A DNA stretch of 64,000 nt from Physcia stellaris (lineage: Eukaryota; Ascomycota; Lecanoromycetes; Caliciales; Physciaceae). The DNA is taken from positions 248,001-312,000 of the forward strand of contig JABSSW010000007.1 in NCBI GenBank assembly GCA_018902385.1, written 5' to 3'. Below are positions 45,551 to 57,077 of the stretch, in pieces. The notes below the pieces were generated by a model that worked only from the letters and a program-made list of their open reading frames with translations, had not been told where the DNA came from and made no database searches. The position numbers and the translations under genes are program-made. Numbering within the stretch: position 1 is the stretch's first letter; each line of letters begins with the position of its first letter.

Positions 45551-47351
45551 CTACAGAAACTGCGCAGTAGGGAAGAAGCGAGGACCGGCGAACCCCTTGA
45601 CGAGAACGCTTTGGATATCGATGTTCTGACCTTTTGCCGTACTCCAGAGCTTGAGGAGGATGTACCTTCCCGATCTACGCCCTGTTGTCAGTCATACGTA
45701 CTGTCTTTCTTTCATGCAATGTTGCAAAGAATGCGGGGAAGGAAAGGTAATAGGGAACTTACACCTCCGGCTCAAACGTGACGCTAACGCTGCTCTTCTC
45801 CTTCTCGATGAAAAACCTCGCGTGCGGCGCCAACACCCCCTTGTCATCCCTTCGACCGTGCCGCCTCCCGTTCGCGGCTCGCGAGCTCTGACCGCCGTCT
45901 TGCTCCTGGTCGTCTGGGTTGGCGAGGTCGACAACTTGTACGCGACTGGGTAGTTCCCGCCTCCCCAGGTCTCGCATCGCGCCAAGTGTTGCGGAATGAC
46001 CTCTTGGGACCCGTGGCACGGTGGTATTAGCGTCCTCGTTTTCATCGGAATCTTCATCTATATCTAGGGAATGGTCGATGTAGAGGGAGCGGTCGCGGCG
46101 GTAGAGATCGGCAAGGATGTCAGGGCTGGAGAGCTCTTCGTCGTCTTCGGAGGAATCCGAGCAGTCCATCGTTACGGTGAATTTATCCTGCTGAGGAGTT
46201 GAGGGGGAAGCAGGCGGTACTGCAGGTGGCGAAGCGGTAGAATTTGTTTGTGACTGGTTGCTTCTTGTGGCTGCGGATGTTTGGGCGTGGGAAAGCGGAG
46301 ATGGGTTGGAGTTTTGGGCTGGATTGCTCGAAAGCTGAGCATAGGGCGAGAGACGTGGTCGACGACGAGGTCCTGGGGAGGTGGTATATCGGCTACTGGA
46401 TGAGGGTGCGGTGAGTGATGGTCGCTGCGGGGCAGCATGTCCAGTGCGGCGGCGGCTTGCATAATCATTGGGAGTGCTGTCCAGTCCAAATTGCACTAGA
46501 TTGATATCTTCGTCGTCAGGATGCAGCCGGCGGATGCCATTCCTGTCGACTATCATCCGGGAGCGGGCCCGTGGTAAAGGCATAGGACCAGCATTACCGA
46601 GTTCATTGGAAATAGAAGTGAGAGAACCAGGCAAAGTTGAGGCTGCTTCAGCCCGACGTGACGGCGGACGGCCGGTGGCCGTAGTCCGGCGAATGCTGGG
46701 GTGTATCGGGTCGTCATTGTCTGAATCTGCAGCAGGAGCGTAGGCTGGGGGTTCAGATGACTCTTCAATGATTTGATATTGGTTTGTCCGTTTCAAAAGT
46801 TCCCCAGCGTTATCCATAGAAATAAATATCATCCCCTCTTGGATTCTAAAGCCTATATTAGCTTATGTGCTCTACTTCTCAGGAACAGCATCCATTTTGC
46901 GCAAAGGAAAAACGTACGGAGATGTAAATCCTCTTGGTGGGGCCTTTATAATGATTTTCCTTACTGTGAAGGGTGTCTCTCCTTGGTGGCATAGGACAAT
47001 GTTGCATCTATTTCGATGGGTGCAATAGACGCTCTTGTCGTTTCGCAATATATTCTCTTCTCCATACGCCCGCCCGTTGGGAATAGTGTTAGGAGGGTTA
47101 TCTTGGTGATAGCCTCCGTCGCAACATAGAATCCGCATTTGTAATTGCCCGGGAACCACCTCTCCGTGGTAACCATAGCGCGAGTGTCCTCCACTGTCCA
47201 GTTTACGGCGTTTGGCTCGATTCGTCGCGGCTTCGCCAGCATACTCTTCTTGTTGTATGCTACGGTCCATGATGACAGGTATTGGCTGATCAAGCAGCGA
47301 ACGTAGATTCGAACTCGCTTGGTTGAGTCGTTCTATCGCTTCTACATTCAT
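45551..47351 (-). CDS. Conserved fungal protein with a split DOC1/galactose-binding-like fold (inferred)
   Basis: Exons 47351-46918, 46845-45763 and 45674-45551 give about 546 aa. The N-terminal part (residues about 50-170) is conserved and beta-rich: GYHGEVVPGQLQMRILCCDG, ENILRNDKSVYCT, RCNIVLCHQGETPFTVRKII, IQEGMIFISMDNAGELLKRT. A disordered Ser/Pro/acidic middle of about 300 residues follows. The C-terminus returns to conserved sequence: PHARFFIEKEKSSVSVTFEP, then VSGRYILLKLWST, GQNIDIQSVLVKGFAGPRFF. The two ends together resemble the jelly-roll of APC10/DOC-type domains, with the insert in a loop; this is inference by eye. Introns: donor GTACGT, acceptor TTTAG; donor GTAAGT, acceptor CGTAG. 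The real start is taken at MNVEAIERLNQ because upstream sequence has no ATG. It is head to head with AOS1. Confidence 0.75.
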
Positions 47352-47872
47352 GTCAAAGTCAGCGTCGCCTCGGTAGAGGTGACTACAATAAAAATCGGAC
47401 ACGGATTGAGGGGCTGGAGCCGTTTCTCACTGGCAACATGGCAACATGATCAGTGCAAAGGGAAAGCCTTGAGCTGGAAGGTCTAGATCTGCATACCCTG
47501 AACTGTTGCGGAAGCGCGGGGGAATATTGAGGAGATTTGCGGGTCTCTCGAGGTTGGCATGTCAAGACCAACAGCCGGCAATATAGAGACCAAGCAGAAG
47601 GTTTAAGGAGGACTAGCGTTCAGATAACCGATGACTGAGGTCTAGAAAGTGAAGTCGTACGCGGATACGATGAGCAGTTCGGAGGCTTTTGAGGACAGGA
47701 TGTGACAGCCCAGGCCCTCCGGACTTTACTCCGGCGTTTAGAATGCAGGGTCTTGGAAAAGCTTGGCGTTTGACAAACGTCAAGGCCATCATACAGCTAT
47801 CAGAGCTTTCAATGACCTTCTAGCCTGAACTTATCCTCCAGTCACTGACCTTGGAAGCAACAGGTGATTGAG
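47352..47872 (+). promoter_or_regulatory. Divergent promoter region of the DOC-like gene and AOS1
   Basis: The 521 bp between the two starts hold no supported gene; the minus frame 47571-47383 has no motif. Confidence 0.5.
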
Positions 47873-49216
47873 ATGGACCCTTCAATGCCACCTCCAATAG
47901 ACGGCAATGTCTTGAATGGTACAACATCCACCATCAATGGGTTTCCTAGTAATGGAGACTCCAACGGCCATGTTGTCACCAATGCCCCAGGCATAAGCGC
48001 AGGTTTGTGAAAGAATGATTACTTGCAATGACGTTTTGCTGAAATACTTCTCTAGACGAGATCGCTCTTTACGATCGGCAGATTCGACTTTGGGGAGTCA
48101 AAGCCCAAGAAAAGTGTGAAGACATTTACGATAACACTACAACTAGCTGATGAGTTTTGTGATAGACTCCGCACCGCAAATATTCTCCTGATCGGTATGA
48201 AAGCGCTGGCCAACGAGATTGCGAAGAACCTAGTACTTGCTGGCATTGGCTCTATGACGATACAAGACGATCAACTGTTACAGGAGGATGACCTAGGCTC
48301 CCAATTCTTCATATCAGAACAGCACGTTGGGCACAATGTACGCTACCGGACATGCGAAGCGTATCATCCATAGCTAATATCCATCCAGCGCGCTGAAGCA
48401 GCAGCACCCCAGATACGAAAGCTTAATCCTAGAGTATCTTTACTCGTCGACACGCAGCCTATCAAACTACGACCACCGGAGTATTATGTTCCCTTCAACA
48501 TGATCATAGCGACAGACCTTGACCTCAGCACTCTCTCTACCATTAACGCTGCTTGCAGACTCTGCAACCGCCCCTTCTACGCCGCCGGCTCCCATGGTTT
48601 CTTTGGGTTTATCTTCGCTGACCTTATCACTCATGATTACGTCCTGGAACGCGAAAAATCCAACATCCCCACAGTCATCAAAGCCGAAAGCGCGACTCGC
48701 TCGATCATCGCAACTGCGACCAAAAAAGAACACGGCAAGCTCCAAGAAATTGTCACGAAACGCGAGATCTACTCCCCCATCATCCTCGCCAACAGCTCCC
48801 CACTCCCAGCAGAACACACCAGTTCATACAGAAGAAAGAAGGCGGTAACGCCTCTGCTCGCCTGCCTGCGCGCACTCTGGGAATTCCAAAGCATCTCAGG
48901 CACGCTCCCCTCACACTCTCGTGCAGACATCGAGCTCTTCACAACCCTTGCGACAGAAAGGCACAAGGAACTGCTACTACCGCCCGAGACACTAGACGCC
49001 AGCTTTCTACGAAGGTTCTTGCAGAACATTGGTGCGGAACTAGCCCCTGTGACTGCCTTTCTAGGAGGACAATTGGCGCAGGATGTCATCAATGTGCTGG
49101 GGCAGAGGGAGCAGCCCATTCAGAACTTCTTGCTGTTTGATGGTGAGGATTCGAAGGGGCCAGTGTATGCGCTGCATCCGATCTTTTCGAGTTTGGACGA
49201 GGTGCCTATGGTATGA
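47873..49216 (+). CDS. AOS1: SUMO-activating enzyme subunit Aos1
   Basis: Non-catalytic-cysteine half of the heterodimeric SUMO E1 (with Uba2), nuclear. Exons 47873-48002, 48056-48113, 48166-48337 and 48389-49216 give about 395 aa. After a disordered Asn/Gly-rich start (MDPSMPPPIDGNVLNG), the ThiF fold begins: DEIALYDRQIRLWGVKAQEK, LRTANILLIGMKALANEIAK, LVLAGIGSMTIQDDQLLQED, LGSQFFISEQHVGHN, then RAEAAAPQIRKLNPRV. Later marks: AACRLCNRPFYAAGSHGFFG, and near the end NIGAELAPVTAFLGGQLAQD, EQPIQNFLLFDGEDSKGPVY. The nucleotide-binding glycines are reduced (GMKALA), which is normal for Aos1. The three introns are 51-53 nt. Confidence 0.94.
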
Positions 49217-50142
49217 GCTGGCCGGGCGGTGTCACTGGCCGTGAGTATCTTCGAAAATCATAGTCTGGGTCTGGAACTGCGACTTGATCTGGTTTGGGCT
49301 TATTCGGGGAAGTTTTTCACACATTTCGAGATACCCAAAAATATTTGACTGCGCCCACAGGAGCATAGCCTTGGATCGAGCACGGGTGCTTCTATCCATG
49401 TCTGAACATTAGACTATTATCCCAAGCTAGGATACGATAGCTAGTGCAAGATGCCGAGAAGGCGATTTCATCATTTCAATGCTAATGTTCGGACCATACA
49501 TTTAAGTGAGACTTCTGAAGCCAAGCCAGATGCACTAAGGGGTTGGATATCCTATTTCATCGACCAACCTGTGATGCAATCAGAATGACAGCCATTACAA
49601 GTCCTCATCCTGGGACTGTTGTATTGAGGTTCAAGGTAATCTACGAATTTAACAGAGAAATCGGACCATTGAGCGTCCCGTGGAAATCTATACTTTGTCT
49701 GTTTCTTTCTCGCAAAGTCAAACGCTCATTTGCCTTCTTAATTGCTACACCAGCCCGCTAAAATATGCAAAGGAGCTCATGTCTAAAATACAGCTTAGTC
49801 TAATCATCCCCAGGTCTCTCCCATCTCGGGAAGCTCTTCTTCGCTCTCTGGCTGTTCTAGTCCGGCTTCGAGACTATTGCTCCCTAGCCAATAGCCCTCC
49901 GCTATCAGAGCTTGGCTCAGCAAATTCCATCCAACAGCTTTGAAGTCTGTTCGCTGGAAGGTAGGTGAATGGTGAGGAATGAGAAGAGAGGTCCCGTCGT
50001 CCATCAAGGACAGTAGAAGTGAAAAGTATGATACAAAGATTCCCTGCTCCCATGGCAGGCACGGACGGAAGCGGAACCCCAAAGACGAGCTCGCAGTCAC
50101 CGAAACTACTGTCGAGAGTAGATTCTGGAAGTCGAAAGTCGC
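49217..50142 (+). other. Convergent spacer between AOS1 and BRE1
   Basis: About 0.9 kb with only short motif-free frames on both strands. Presumably the 3' UTRs of both genes; nothing else recognised. Confidence 0.5.
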
Positions 50143-52488
50143 TCAGAGGGTGATGTGCATGAGATCGCTTTGGGCATTGAACATCTTGTTGCAATTCGGG
50201 CACTTCCTGCTCCGCGATTTGTTGCGCTCTTCGATGCATGCCAGGCACAGAACATGGCCACAGCTTTTGATCACCGTGTCTTTGAAGTTTACGCGGCAAA
50301 CGTTGCAGATGGCGAGGGTCTAAAACACGTCACGGTGTTAGCAAATGAACGGTAATCTAGACGAAAGGAGATCTTGGGCTGCACTTACGCGGAGCATCTC
50401 GGCCTCTGAACTTTGGTTGCCCAGAGCTTTCTTTTTCCACGTCTCGAGGCTCTTTTGCGTCTCCTCCAAACTGACTTTCCGCGCTTCGCTCTCAACTTCG
50501 GCTTTCCGCTGCGCGCTGGCGGCTGTGTTTGCGGCGTTGTCTTTTGCGATGAGGTTCTTCTTGAGTTCTTCCACTTGGGCCTTTAATCCTTCAAGCAGAA
50601 TGTTCTTCTCGTTCAGCTGCTGCTGTGTAGCGCTAGTCTTATTAGTGATGGTGGTGAGGGAGCCCTTCAACTCAACCATCTGTTTTTCCAGGTTTCCTGA
50701 TAGATCGCGACTTGCTGACTCCGCTTCTTTTAGTTGAGACACAATTTCTGAGGTTTTCGAACTTTGAGCACGCAAGGTCCGGACCTCTTGCTCTCTAGCT
50801 TCCTTGGCTTTCATGGCTGCAAAGTACTTTTGGTCGGCTTTTGACTTTTCAGCTCCCAATCGAAGCATCTTCTCCTCCAAAGTCGTCAGGTGATTGACTT
50901 TTTGGGCTGCGACTGCAGAGGTCTTTTGATAAACCTTTTCCATAGATTGAAGCTCGGTCTTGAGCATTGCGTACTGTTTTTCCAACGTCATATATTTGGT
51001 TTGTAGCTCGTCGCTCGAAGCTTCCTCTATGCTTGGCTGTGGACTTGGTACACCATTTGCTTGTCCGGATGGCATCTTCCAACGTTCAATTTCCGACTCC
51101 AGGACCTTAATGCGCTCTTCGTAGCAACTGCAGAGCTCCTTCATCTGATCAAATGATGCGCGCTCTTGACCTTGCGCAGCTTTTCGCATGGCGACATCGG
51201 CCACAAGTTCGTCTCTAATGGTCCTTATCCTCGCAAGATCATTCTCGGCCTGGGCCAGCTGGGCATCTTTTTCCGATATTGACATTTGCGCCTCTTCTTC
51301 CGCTTGATATCTATAAGTAGCCCGCTCCGCTTGCAACTTCTCTGCCTCTTCCCGTAGCTTGACATTAGTAGCCTCTAGATCATTAATTCGCTTAATGACA
51401 TCCTCGTGTTGTGATTTGACATATTTGAAAAGATCAGTCTTACTGTAGTCATCGTCGCTTAAATGTGTGAATCGAGTCTCAAAGGTTGTTATCTGTGCAG
51501 TGAGTTTTTCGTTGTCGGCCTCCAGTGCTGCTAATTGCTCCTTCTGTTTTTCATACGATGCGGAAGCTTCCTTGCGACTCTTCTCTGCCTCAAACAAAGC
51601 TTCAGTATCTATCTTCCTATCTCTTCCATCCGTTCCCCCACCCAGGCCGCTACCTGAGTCGCTCTGGCCGCCAGAAATTGCTTGCCGTTCAAGCTTTTGG
51701 ACCGTTGTGCTTTTCACCCGATCTAATTTCTTCTCGGCAAGCATATACCGTAGTGATGCGGCTTCTAAGCGTTCTTCTAGATTGTCGTGTTCTTTGCGAT
51801 ATTTTTCGAGTTCGGTGATATGGATCTTCTCAGCCGCCAGCAAATGAGTTATTTTACCCTGTAGATTCGAGATGTCTGGCGAAGTAGCTTTGGTTGACCG
51901 ATATAAATCAGATATTGCAGATGATATTTCGTTGGTTCTTGCTCGGAGATGTTGCTCGAAAGTCGAGCTATCGCTACTTAGAAGCGCAGACGGGAACGGT
52001 GAAAACGATGCATGGTCGTCCGTGTTGCCAACTAAGAGCTTTACTTCATCTAGCAGCTGCGTAATTGCCGCCATTAGTCAAGACGCCTAAGACAAACAGA
52101 CAGCGTGCGCAACTTTACCTGACTGAACCAAGCATCTATGGTCCGGAGATGATCGTCATGAAACGTTGTACGCTTCGTCAATTCCTTCAACTGACTCTCT
52201 AGGGTGTTACGTTCACGCTTGAATTCTTGCATCTGGCGCCATATGGCCTCCTTTTGAAAGCGCTATGGTATAGTTGTCAGTTCAATTATCTGCGCATAGA
52301 CTACGACTTCCCAGGGCGACAGATTGAGGGACGCAAACTGAAGTAAGGATAAGGCTCACCTCGAGATCATCCTGGTATGGCATATCGGTATCGGGATGGG
52401 GCTTACTGGAACCATTGACCGAAATAGCCTGTCGCTTGAGGGGAGGTGCAGAGTCATCGTCGCCAGCTGGCCTTTTCCGTTCCTCCAT
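50143..52488 (-). CDS. BRE1: E3 ubiquitin ligase Bre1 (histone H2B)
   Basis: RING E3 that, with Rad6, monoubiquitinates histone H2B. Four exons, 52488-52360, 52262-52119, 52056-50389 and 50319-50143, give about 705 aa. The start [20 protein letters not shown] and the segment [19 protein letters not shown], followed by [15 protein letters not shown], form the conserved N-terminal Rad6-binding region. Exon 3 is a near-continuous coiled coil with many heptads ([40 protein letters not shown]). The last exon encodes the C3HC4 [44 protein letters not shown], ending LMHITL. All zinc ligands are present. Introns: donors GTGAGC, GTAAAG and GTAAGT. It is head to head with BDP1, 409 bp between starts. 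Confidence 0.96.
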
Positions 52489-52897
52489 CTTAATGAGAGT
52501 AGGTGAAGGAAGGGAGACAGGGGGGCCTCCTACGAGGGGCATCAGTGCTTAATACTCGGAGAGGAGCCCCAAAGCAATGTGAGAAGCATCAAGGCTGTTA
52601 TGCCGAAGTGGTAGTGGTAGGCTAAAGCGACCGATATCGCGACAAAGGGGAGAATCGTGAAAGGAGGTGTTTAGGAGAATTCGAGATGTTGCAATCTTTG
52701 CCTTGGCCTAGCGGTAGCGCTAGTCTTGGTTTGGCACAAGCGCCTTGCCCCACGTTTGACCTTATCAAACCCCGGTCCGGTCATCCGTAAGGAGTAAAGT
52801 ATCATTTCGTCCTCGATTTGCATCTTACATTTTTGACAGATCGCATTGGGACGAGGGCAAAGTACTCTGCGGTCTCAGCCCAGCCGCAGTCGATACC
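52489..52897 (+). promoter_or_regulatory. Shared BRE1/BDP1 divergent promoter region
   Basis: The 409 bp between the two starts contain no supported gene and must hold both promoters. No defined site is claimed. Confidence 0.5.
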
Positions 52898-54797
52898 ATG
52901 TCTGCGATAGGGAGCTCCGTCATTAGTATGCCTCTTCCCACACCCTCGTCAACATGCAGCTCACCGTCAAATAGACAAGTCGAGCAAGAAATTCGGCCCC
53001 AAACAAGCCCCAGTCCGGCGTGCACCTGCCTCGACGCAGACATCCACACGGCCAAGCGTTGACAGGCGTTTGCAATCGCAGACTCCTCAACCACAGCCTC
53101 AAGCTTCACAGGTACGTGCTGCCATAGCGCCAACGCCTTCTGCATCCCTTGCAAATCCACCAGCAGCCCAGCAACCTACGGTAGTCTCTCAAGTAGCAGC
53201 TCAAGACAATGCTGCTGGAACGCAAGCAACCAGTATTCCTCAACCTGGTATCACACGGCATGCCTCCCAGGTGCACACCATTCAAGAAAATGCCTCTAAC
53301 GGCGATCGACATCCGTCTCCTCAACCAATGACCCATATACCAGCTCCTACACGTGAACCTTCTGTGACAGTTCAAGCCACCCCTACACTTTCGGAAAATG
53401 TCACTAGTGTACGCCGACCTAGCCCGGAGGATACACGGTCGTCTAACGTCCCTGTTCCTTGGCCTTCGTCAACTAACTCAAGGGAAAGGTCTGATGTAGA
53501 GGGAGATGAAGCGCGGGCTGCCAAACGACAACGAGTCAGCATCGCCAGTGAGGATAGAGGTTCTCGAGCACCAGACGTCGTAGGCGAGAACCAAGCTCCC
53601 CTTCCAGATGGAGAGGCAGAGGAGGTAACGCAAGACATTGCCATGGGGCCTGCTGCTCCTTCTCAAATATACTCTCAGCCCATCCGACAGTCAATTGAAT
53701 CGGCTCAGCCAGCAAAGACACGAAAACCACGGATCTCGAAGCAAGCGAAAGCGAGAAAGCAAGCCACCAAAGCCACGGCTGCAGCAGTTGTCGCGGATGC
53801 AGTTGGTGAGCGTCCCCGAACAGGAAAAAGGGCGAAGAAGCCGCGTTCTACAAGGCCAGCAAAAGTAGGTGAAACTCAGCAAACCGACGGAAGTGTAGCG
53901 ACAGAAGCTGTCGACGGCGCAGCGAAGGCGAAGAGACCAAGGAAGAAGCGGAAGAAGCGCGAGGAAACTCCAGACGGTGCAGAATACATCGAAATTGTCC
54001 CCTCACAGATCACCATGTCCGAACTCACCAGCAATGCGAGGATTGGCAGGAGATCGGAGCGGGACAAGGAGCTCCAAGTGATGCAAGAAGCAGAGAAGGA
54101 GAAGAAAAAGCTGGCGAGGAAGAAAGCCCAGGAGGGTAACACGGCAGAGCCATCGCCACCACAGGATGAAGGGCCAGCGGAAACGGCTGAAGAACGATTG
54201 GAGAGGCTCGCGCGAGAACGCCGTCGAAGCAGGAGTCCTAGCAATGACCGAGCAGTACCCAATACCATCATCGTCAACGGCCAGATACAGCTTGACGAAT
54301 CCACTCTAGTCATCGACCGCCACGCCCGCGCAGCTCGCGCTCGGGAAGCGGTAGCAGAAGATCCGATCGAGGAAAACGATCTCACTCGCCGGATCAACTC
54401 ATCTACCTGGCTTAAAGTCGATCGAAGCGGCGGTTGGAATGAGTACTTGACGGATCAGTTCTACGATGGACTGCGGATGTTCGGTACAGATTTCTACATG
54501 ATCAGCAAGATGTTTCCTGGGCGGACACGGCATTCTGTGAAGCTGAAATTCAATAAAGAAGAAAGGCTCAATGCATGGCGGATCGAGGCAACGCTCAAGG
54601 GCGAGAAGTTGCCCGTCGATATGGATGAATACGCCAAGGCTTCGAACACCGTCTTTAGCGATCCTAAGGAACTCGAACGTGAGATGGAGGAGGATCGGAA
54701 GAGGATTGAGGAGGAGGAAGAGGCAGCGAAGGCAGCCTTGGCTGAAGCGGAGAGGGAACGGGCTGAGCAAGCGGCGAGGGGAGGCTGCTGCTGCTGA
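52898..54797 (+). CDS. BDP1: TFIIIB subunit Bdp1 (B''), frame ends early at a G run
   Basis: Pol III initiation factor that joins Brf1-TBP on promoter DNA. Exon 1 is tiny, 52898-52925 (MSAIGSSVI), and a 49-nt intron (donor GTATGC, acceptor AATAG) leads to exon 2 at 52975, which begins NKSSKKFGPKQAPVRR, the conserved Bdp1 start. A long Pro/Gln/Ala-rich region follows. The SANT domain lies near residues 485-545: STWLKVDRSGGWNEYLTDQF, YDGLRMFGTDFYMISKMFPG, RTRHSVKLKFNKEERLNAWR. A basic/acidic helix follows. The frame stops at 54,797 right after GGCCC. One frame over, the same composition continues to 54,993 (AAAADEEVEEEDESSGKENE, QTRKKVKENNQEKLKKRRRS). The switch falls at the GGGG run 54,778-54,781, so an extra G, real or a sequencing error, would explain it. 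As written the product is 616 aa. Confidence 0.92.
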
Positions 54798-54993
54798 CGA
54801 GGAGGTGGAGGAGGAGGATGAGAGCAGCGGCAAAGAGAACGAGGCCAACGATACCGAGAAGAGTGGTTATGCTACTGTGAAGATGAAGGCGAAGCAGACA
54901 CGCAAGAAAGTAAAAGAAAATAACCAGGAAAAGCTCAAGAAACGAAGGAGATCTGCCAACAAGGGAGCTACCTCCGGGGGCGTTACCTCATGA

Positions 54994-56000
54994 TGGAACA
55001 ATCAGCATAGGAAAACAATGCTGATAGTGCTGGAGCTTGGAAACATTCATATCCTTATTGCTAGAATAGTAGACTCTAGCTAACAAGGCCCTTCGAGAGC
55101 TGTGCATTTATCAATCGCCAGGTCTTTCCCATGCTTTAGCTTAGTAAGATATTGATATCTCTCACAATTGACGTAAGGAAATCATCCGAGTAAAATTGTA
55201 AGGCCACTGTCATATAAAGTTCAACCCAAGCCCCAAACCAAACGATCCCGCTCGCTTTCCAACGCCCCATCTCCATCACCGGTCCCCCGACCTGCCACCC
55301 ATCGATGCAGCTAATACATCTCGCGATACTCCCCCGCAAGCTGGCAAGCTCGGGGGTTATCATTGGTGCGTGCCGCGGCGAATTGATTGCGAAAGACGTT
55401 GCTGGTGAGCCAGTGGATGACGATTAGGGCCTAGGAGACCTGGAATATCACGTCAGCTCCTTCTGAAGCGTTGATGATATATGTAACGCATACGGGATGA
55501 CTGCGGAATGGAGGTAGAAATGAAATCTAAGTGTAGGGGGGAAAAGGAAGGAGAAAGGGGGGTGGAAGGTAGGGTAAAATAAAGGGGAATGATGAGGGAT
55601 GGCAAGTATAGAGTAGAGTAAAAGACTATTTTTTGGCAAGAGCTCCTAGCAGGGCATTTCCTAAATCTTTCGTAAGAAAAGGGGATGAACGCAAATGTTG
55701 ATATCAGCGAGGTTCAAGAGAGCCAAGATGGGGATATGGGATGTAGGAATTATGGACTTGTGAGAGACGTGAAGGGGAATGAGAATGTACTGCATGAATA
55801 CATTCGGTATTCAGGATTACAACATGGTACGCTACGGCTTCCAGAAACTGTCAAATCGATGAAGGCGTGAGGATTGAAAAGACCGGTTGCCAAGCCACTA
55901 AAGTGATTAGTCAACGACGGATAATCACTCTTGCAAACCACTTCGAGCCCCAAAACCCGCCTCTCCACCAAACCCAAACAATAGTAGCAACACCGCCACC
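54994..56000 (+). other. Intergenic stretch between BDP1 and KIN17
   Basis: About 1 kb without a supported gene. A purine-rich stretch (about 55,500-55,620, plus strand) makes a spurious low-complexity minus-strand frame. A short frame at 55,685-55,870 has no motif. The last 130 bp are presumably the KIN17 promoter. Confidence 0.5.
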
Positions 56001-57077
56001 ATGCCCCGCGCCGAAGTAGGCACGACCAAATACCTCAACAACAAGCTCAAATCCAAAGGCCTGCAACGGCTGCGCTGGTACTGCCAAGTGTGCGAGAAGC
56101 AGACGCGGGACGAGAACGGCTTCAAATGCCACACGCAGTCGGAGTCGCACGTGCGGCAGATGCTGCTCGTGGGCGAAGACCCGCGCAAGCACATCGCGGG
56201 CTTCTCGAACGACTTCCAGCGCGACTTCCTGCAGCTGCTGCGCACCGCCCACGGCGAGAAGAAGGTCCACGTCAACCACTTCTACCAGGAGTATATCAGC
56301 AATAAAGAGCATGTGCACATGAACTCCACGCGCTGGCCCAGCTTGACGGAGTTTGCGAAGCATTTGGGCCGTGAGGGGATTTGTAGGGTTGAGGATGTGG
56401 AGGGGAAGGGGCTGCATGTTGGTTGGATCGATAATAGCCCTGAGGCGCTGAGGAGGCAGGATGCGATTCGGAAGAAGGAGAGGATGGATCGGGGCGATGA
56501 GGAGCGGGAGCAGAGGCTGATTAGGGAGCAGATCGAGCGGGCGGAGGCAGAGAAGGCCAATGATCTCGAGGAGGGAGGAGAGAAGGAATTGAAGAGGCAG
56601 GATGGGGAAAAGATCAAGCTGAGCTTTGGCAAGCCGAAGACGAAAGCTGGTTTGGAGGACGATAAAGTGCCAGCTGAAGAGAAGCCGGACCCGAAGACTG
56701 ATGAGCCGCCGTCCAAAAACGACAAAGCAACTTCACCATCTCTAGATGCAGCCGACTCTAAGACAGCACCCTCGACACCGAATCTGCAGCCCGGATCTTC
56801 GAACTCCGCTTCTCCACCCGGCACTTCCAATATCACCCAACCCCCTCCTCCAGAGAAAGTCACCCTCAAACTCGGCACCTCCTCCAAACCCAAGAACGTC
56901 TTCGCCACGTCCAAGAAAAACGCCTTCAGCTCCTCTAAACCCAGCTCCAAGGCCACCCCATCGAAGCCCATGAGCGAAGCGGAGCGGATCATGAAAGCAG
57001 AGATCGAGCGGAAACGGGCACGGGAGACTAATGGTTTTGCGGGAGGGTTGAATTCCAAGAGGCAGAGAATTTCGTGA
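56001..57077 (+). CDS. KIN17: DNA/RNA-binding protein Kin17
   Basis: Nuclear protein linked to DNA replication, repair and splicing. Single exon, 358 aa. The start MPRAEVGTTKYLNNKLKSKG is diagnostic. A C2H2-type zinc finger follows with C28, C31, H44 and H50 (WYCQVCEKQTRDENGFKCH). The winged-helix Kin17 core runs to about residue 150: VRQMLLVGEDPRKHIAGFSN, FQRDFLQLLRTAHGEKKVHV, NHFYQEYISNKEHVHMNSTR, WPSLTEFAKHLGREGICRVE. The rest is a charged helix (EERMDR-like, RLIREQIERAEAEKAN) and a disordered Pro/Ser/Lys tail ending GFAGGLNSKRQRIS. As in other Pezizomycotina the C-terminal KOW-like module is absent. The first 340 bp are clearly more GC-rich than flanking DNA. Confidence 0.95.
   Translation: MPRAEVGTTKYLNNKLKSKGLQRLRWYCQVCEKQTRDENGFKCHTQSESHVRQMLLVGEDPRKHIAGFSNDFQRDFLQLLRTAHGEKKVHVNHFYQEYISNKEHVHMNSTRWPSLTEFAKHLGREGICRVEDVEGKGLHVGWIDNSPEALRRQDAIRKKERMDRGDEEREQRLIREQIERAEAEKANDLEEGGEKELKRQDGEKIKLSFGKPKTKAGLEDDKVPAEEKPDPKTDEPPSKNDKATSPSLDAADSKTAPSTPNLQPGSSNSASPPGTSNITQPPPPEKVTLKLGTSSKPKNVFATSKKNAFSSSKPSSKATPSKPMSEAERIMKAEIERKRARETNGFAGGLNSKRQRIS

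Noticed and set aside
50338-52074. Start at MAAITQ for BRE1
   Set aside because: The N-terminal Rad6-binding exons lie upstream, and the AG before CTGCTAGATG joins them in phase, so these codons are intronic.
53876-54848. Minus-strand frames opposite BDP1
   Set aside because: Antisense shadows of the BDP1 SANT and charged helix region.
56282-57058. 258-codon minus-strand frame opposite KIN17
   Set aside because: It is the shadow of the well-supported KIN17 coding sequence; its Ser/Leu/Phe-rich composition mirrors the Lys/Glu codons on the other strand.
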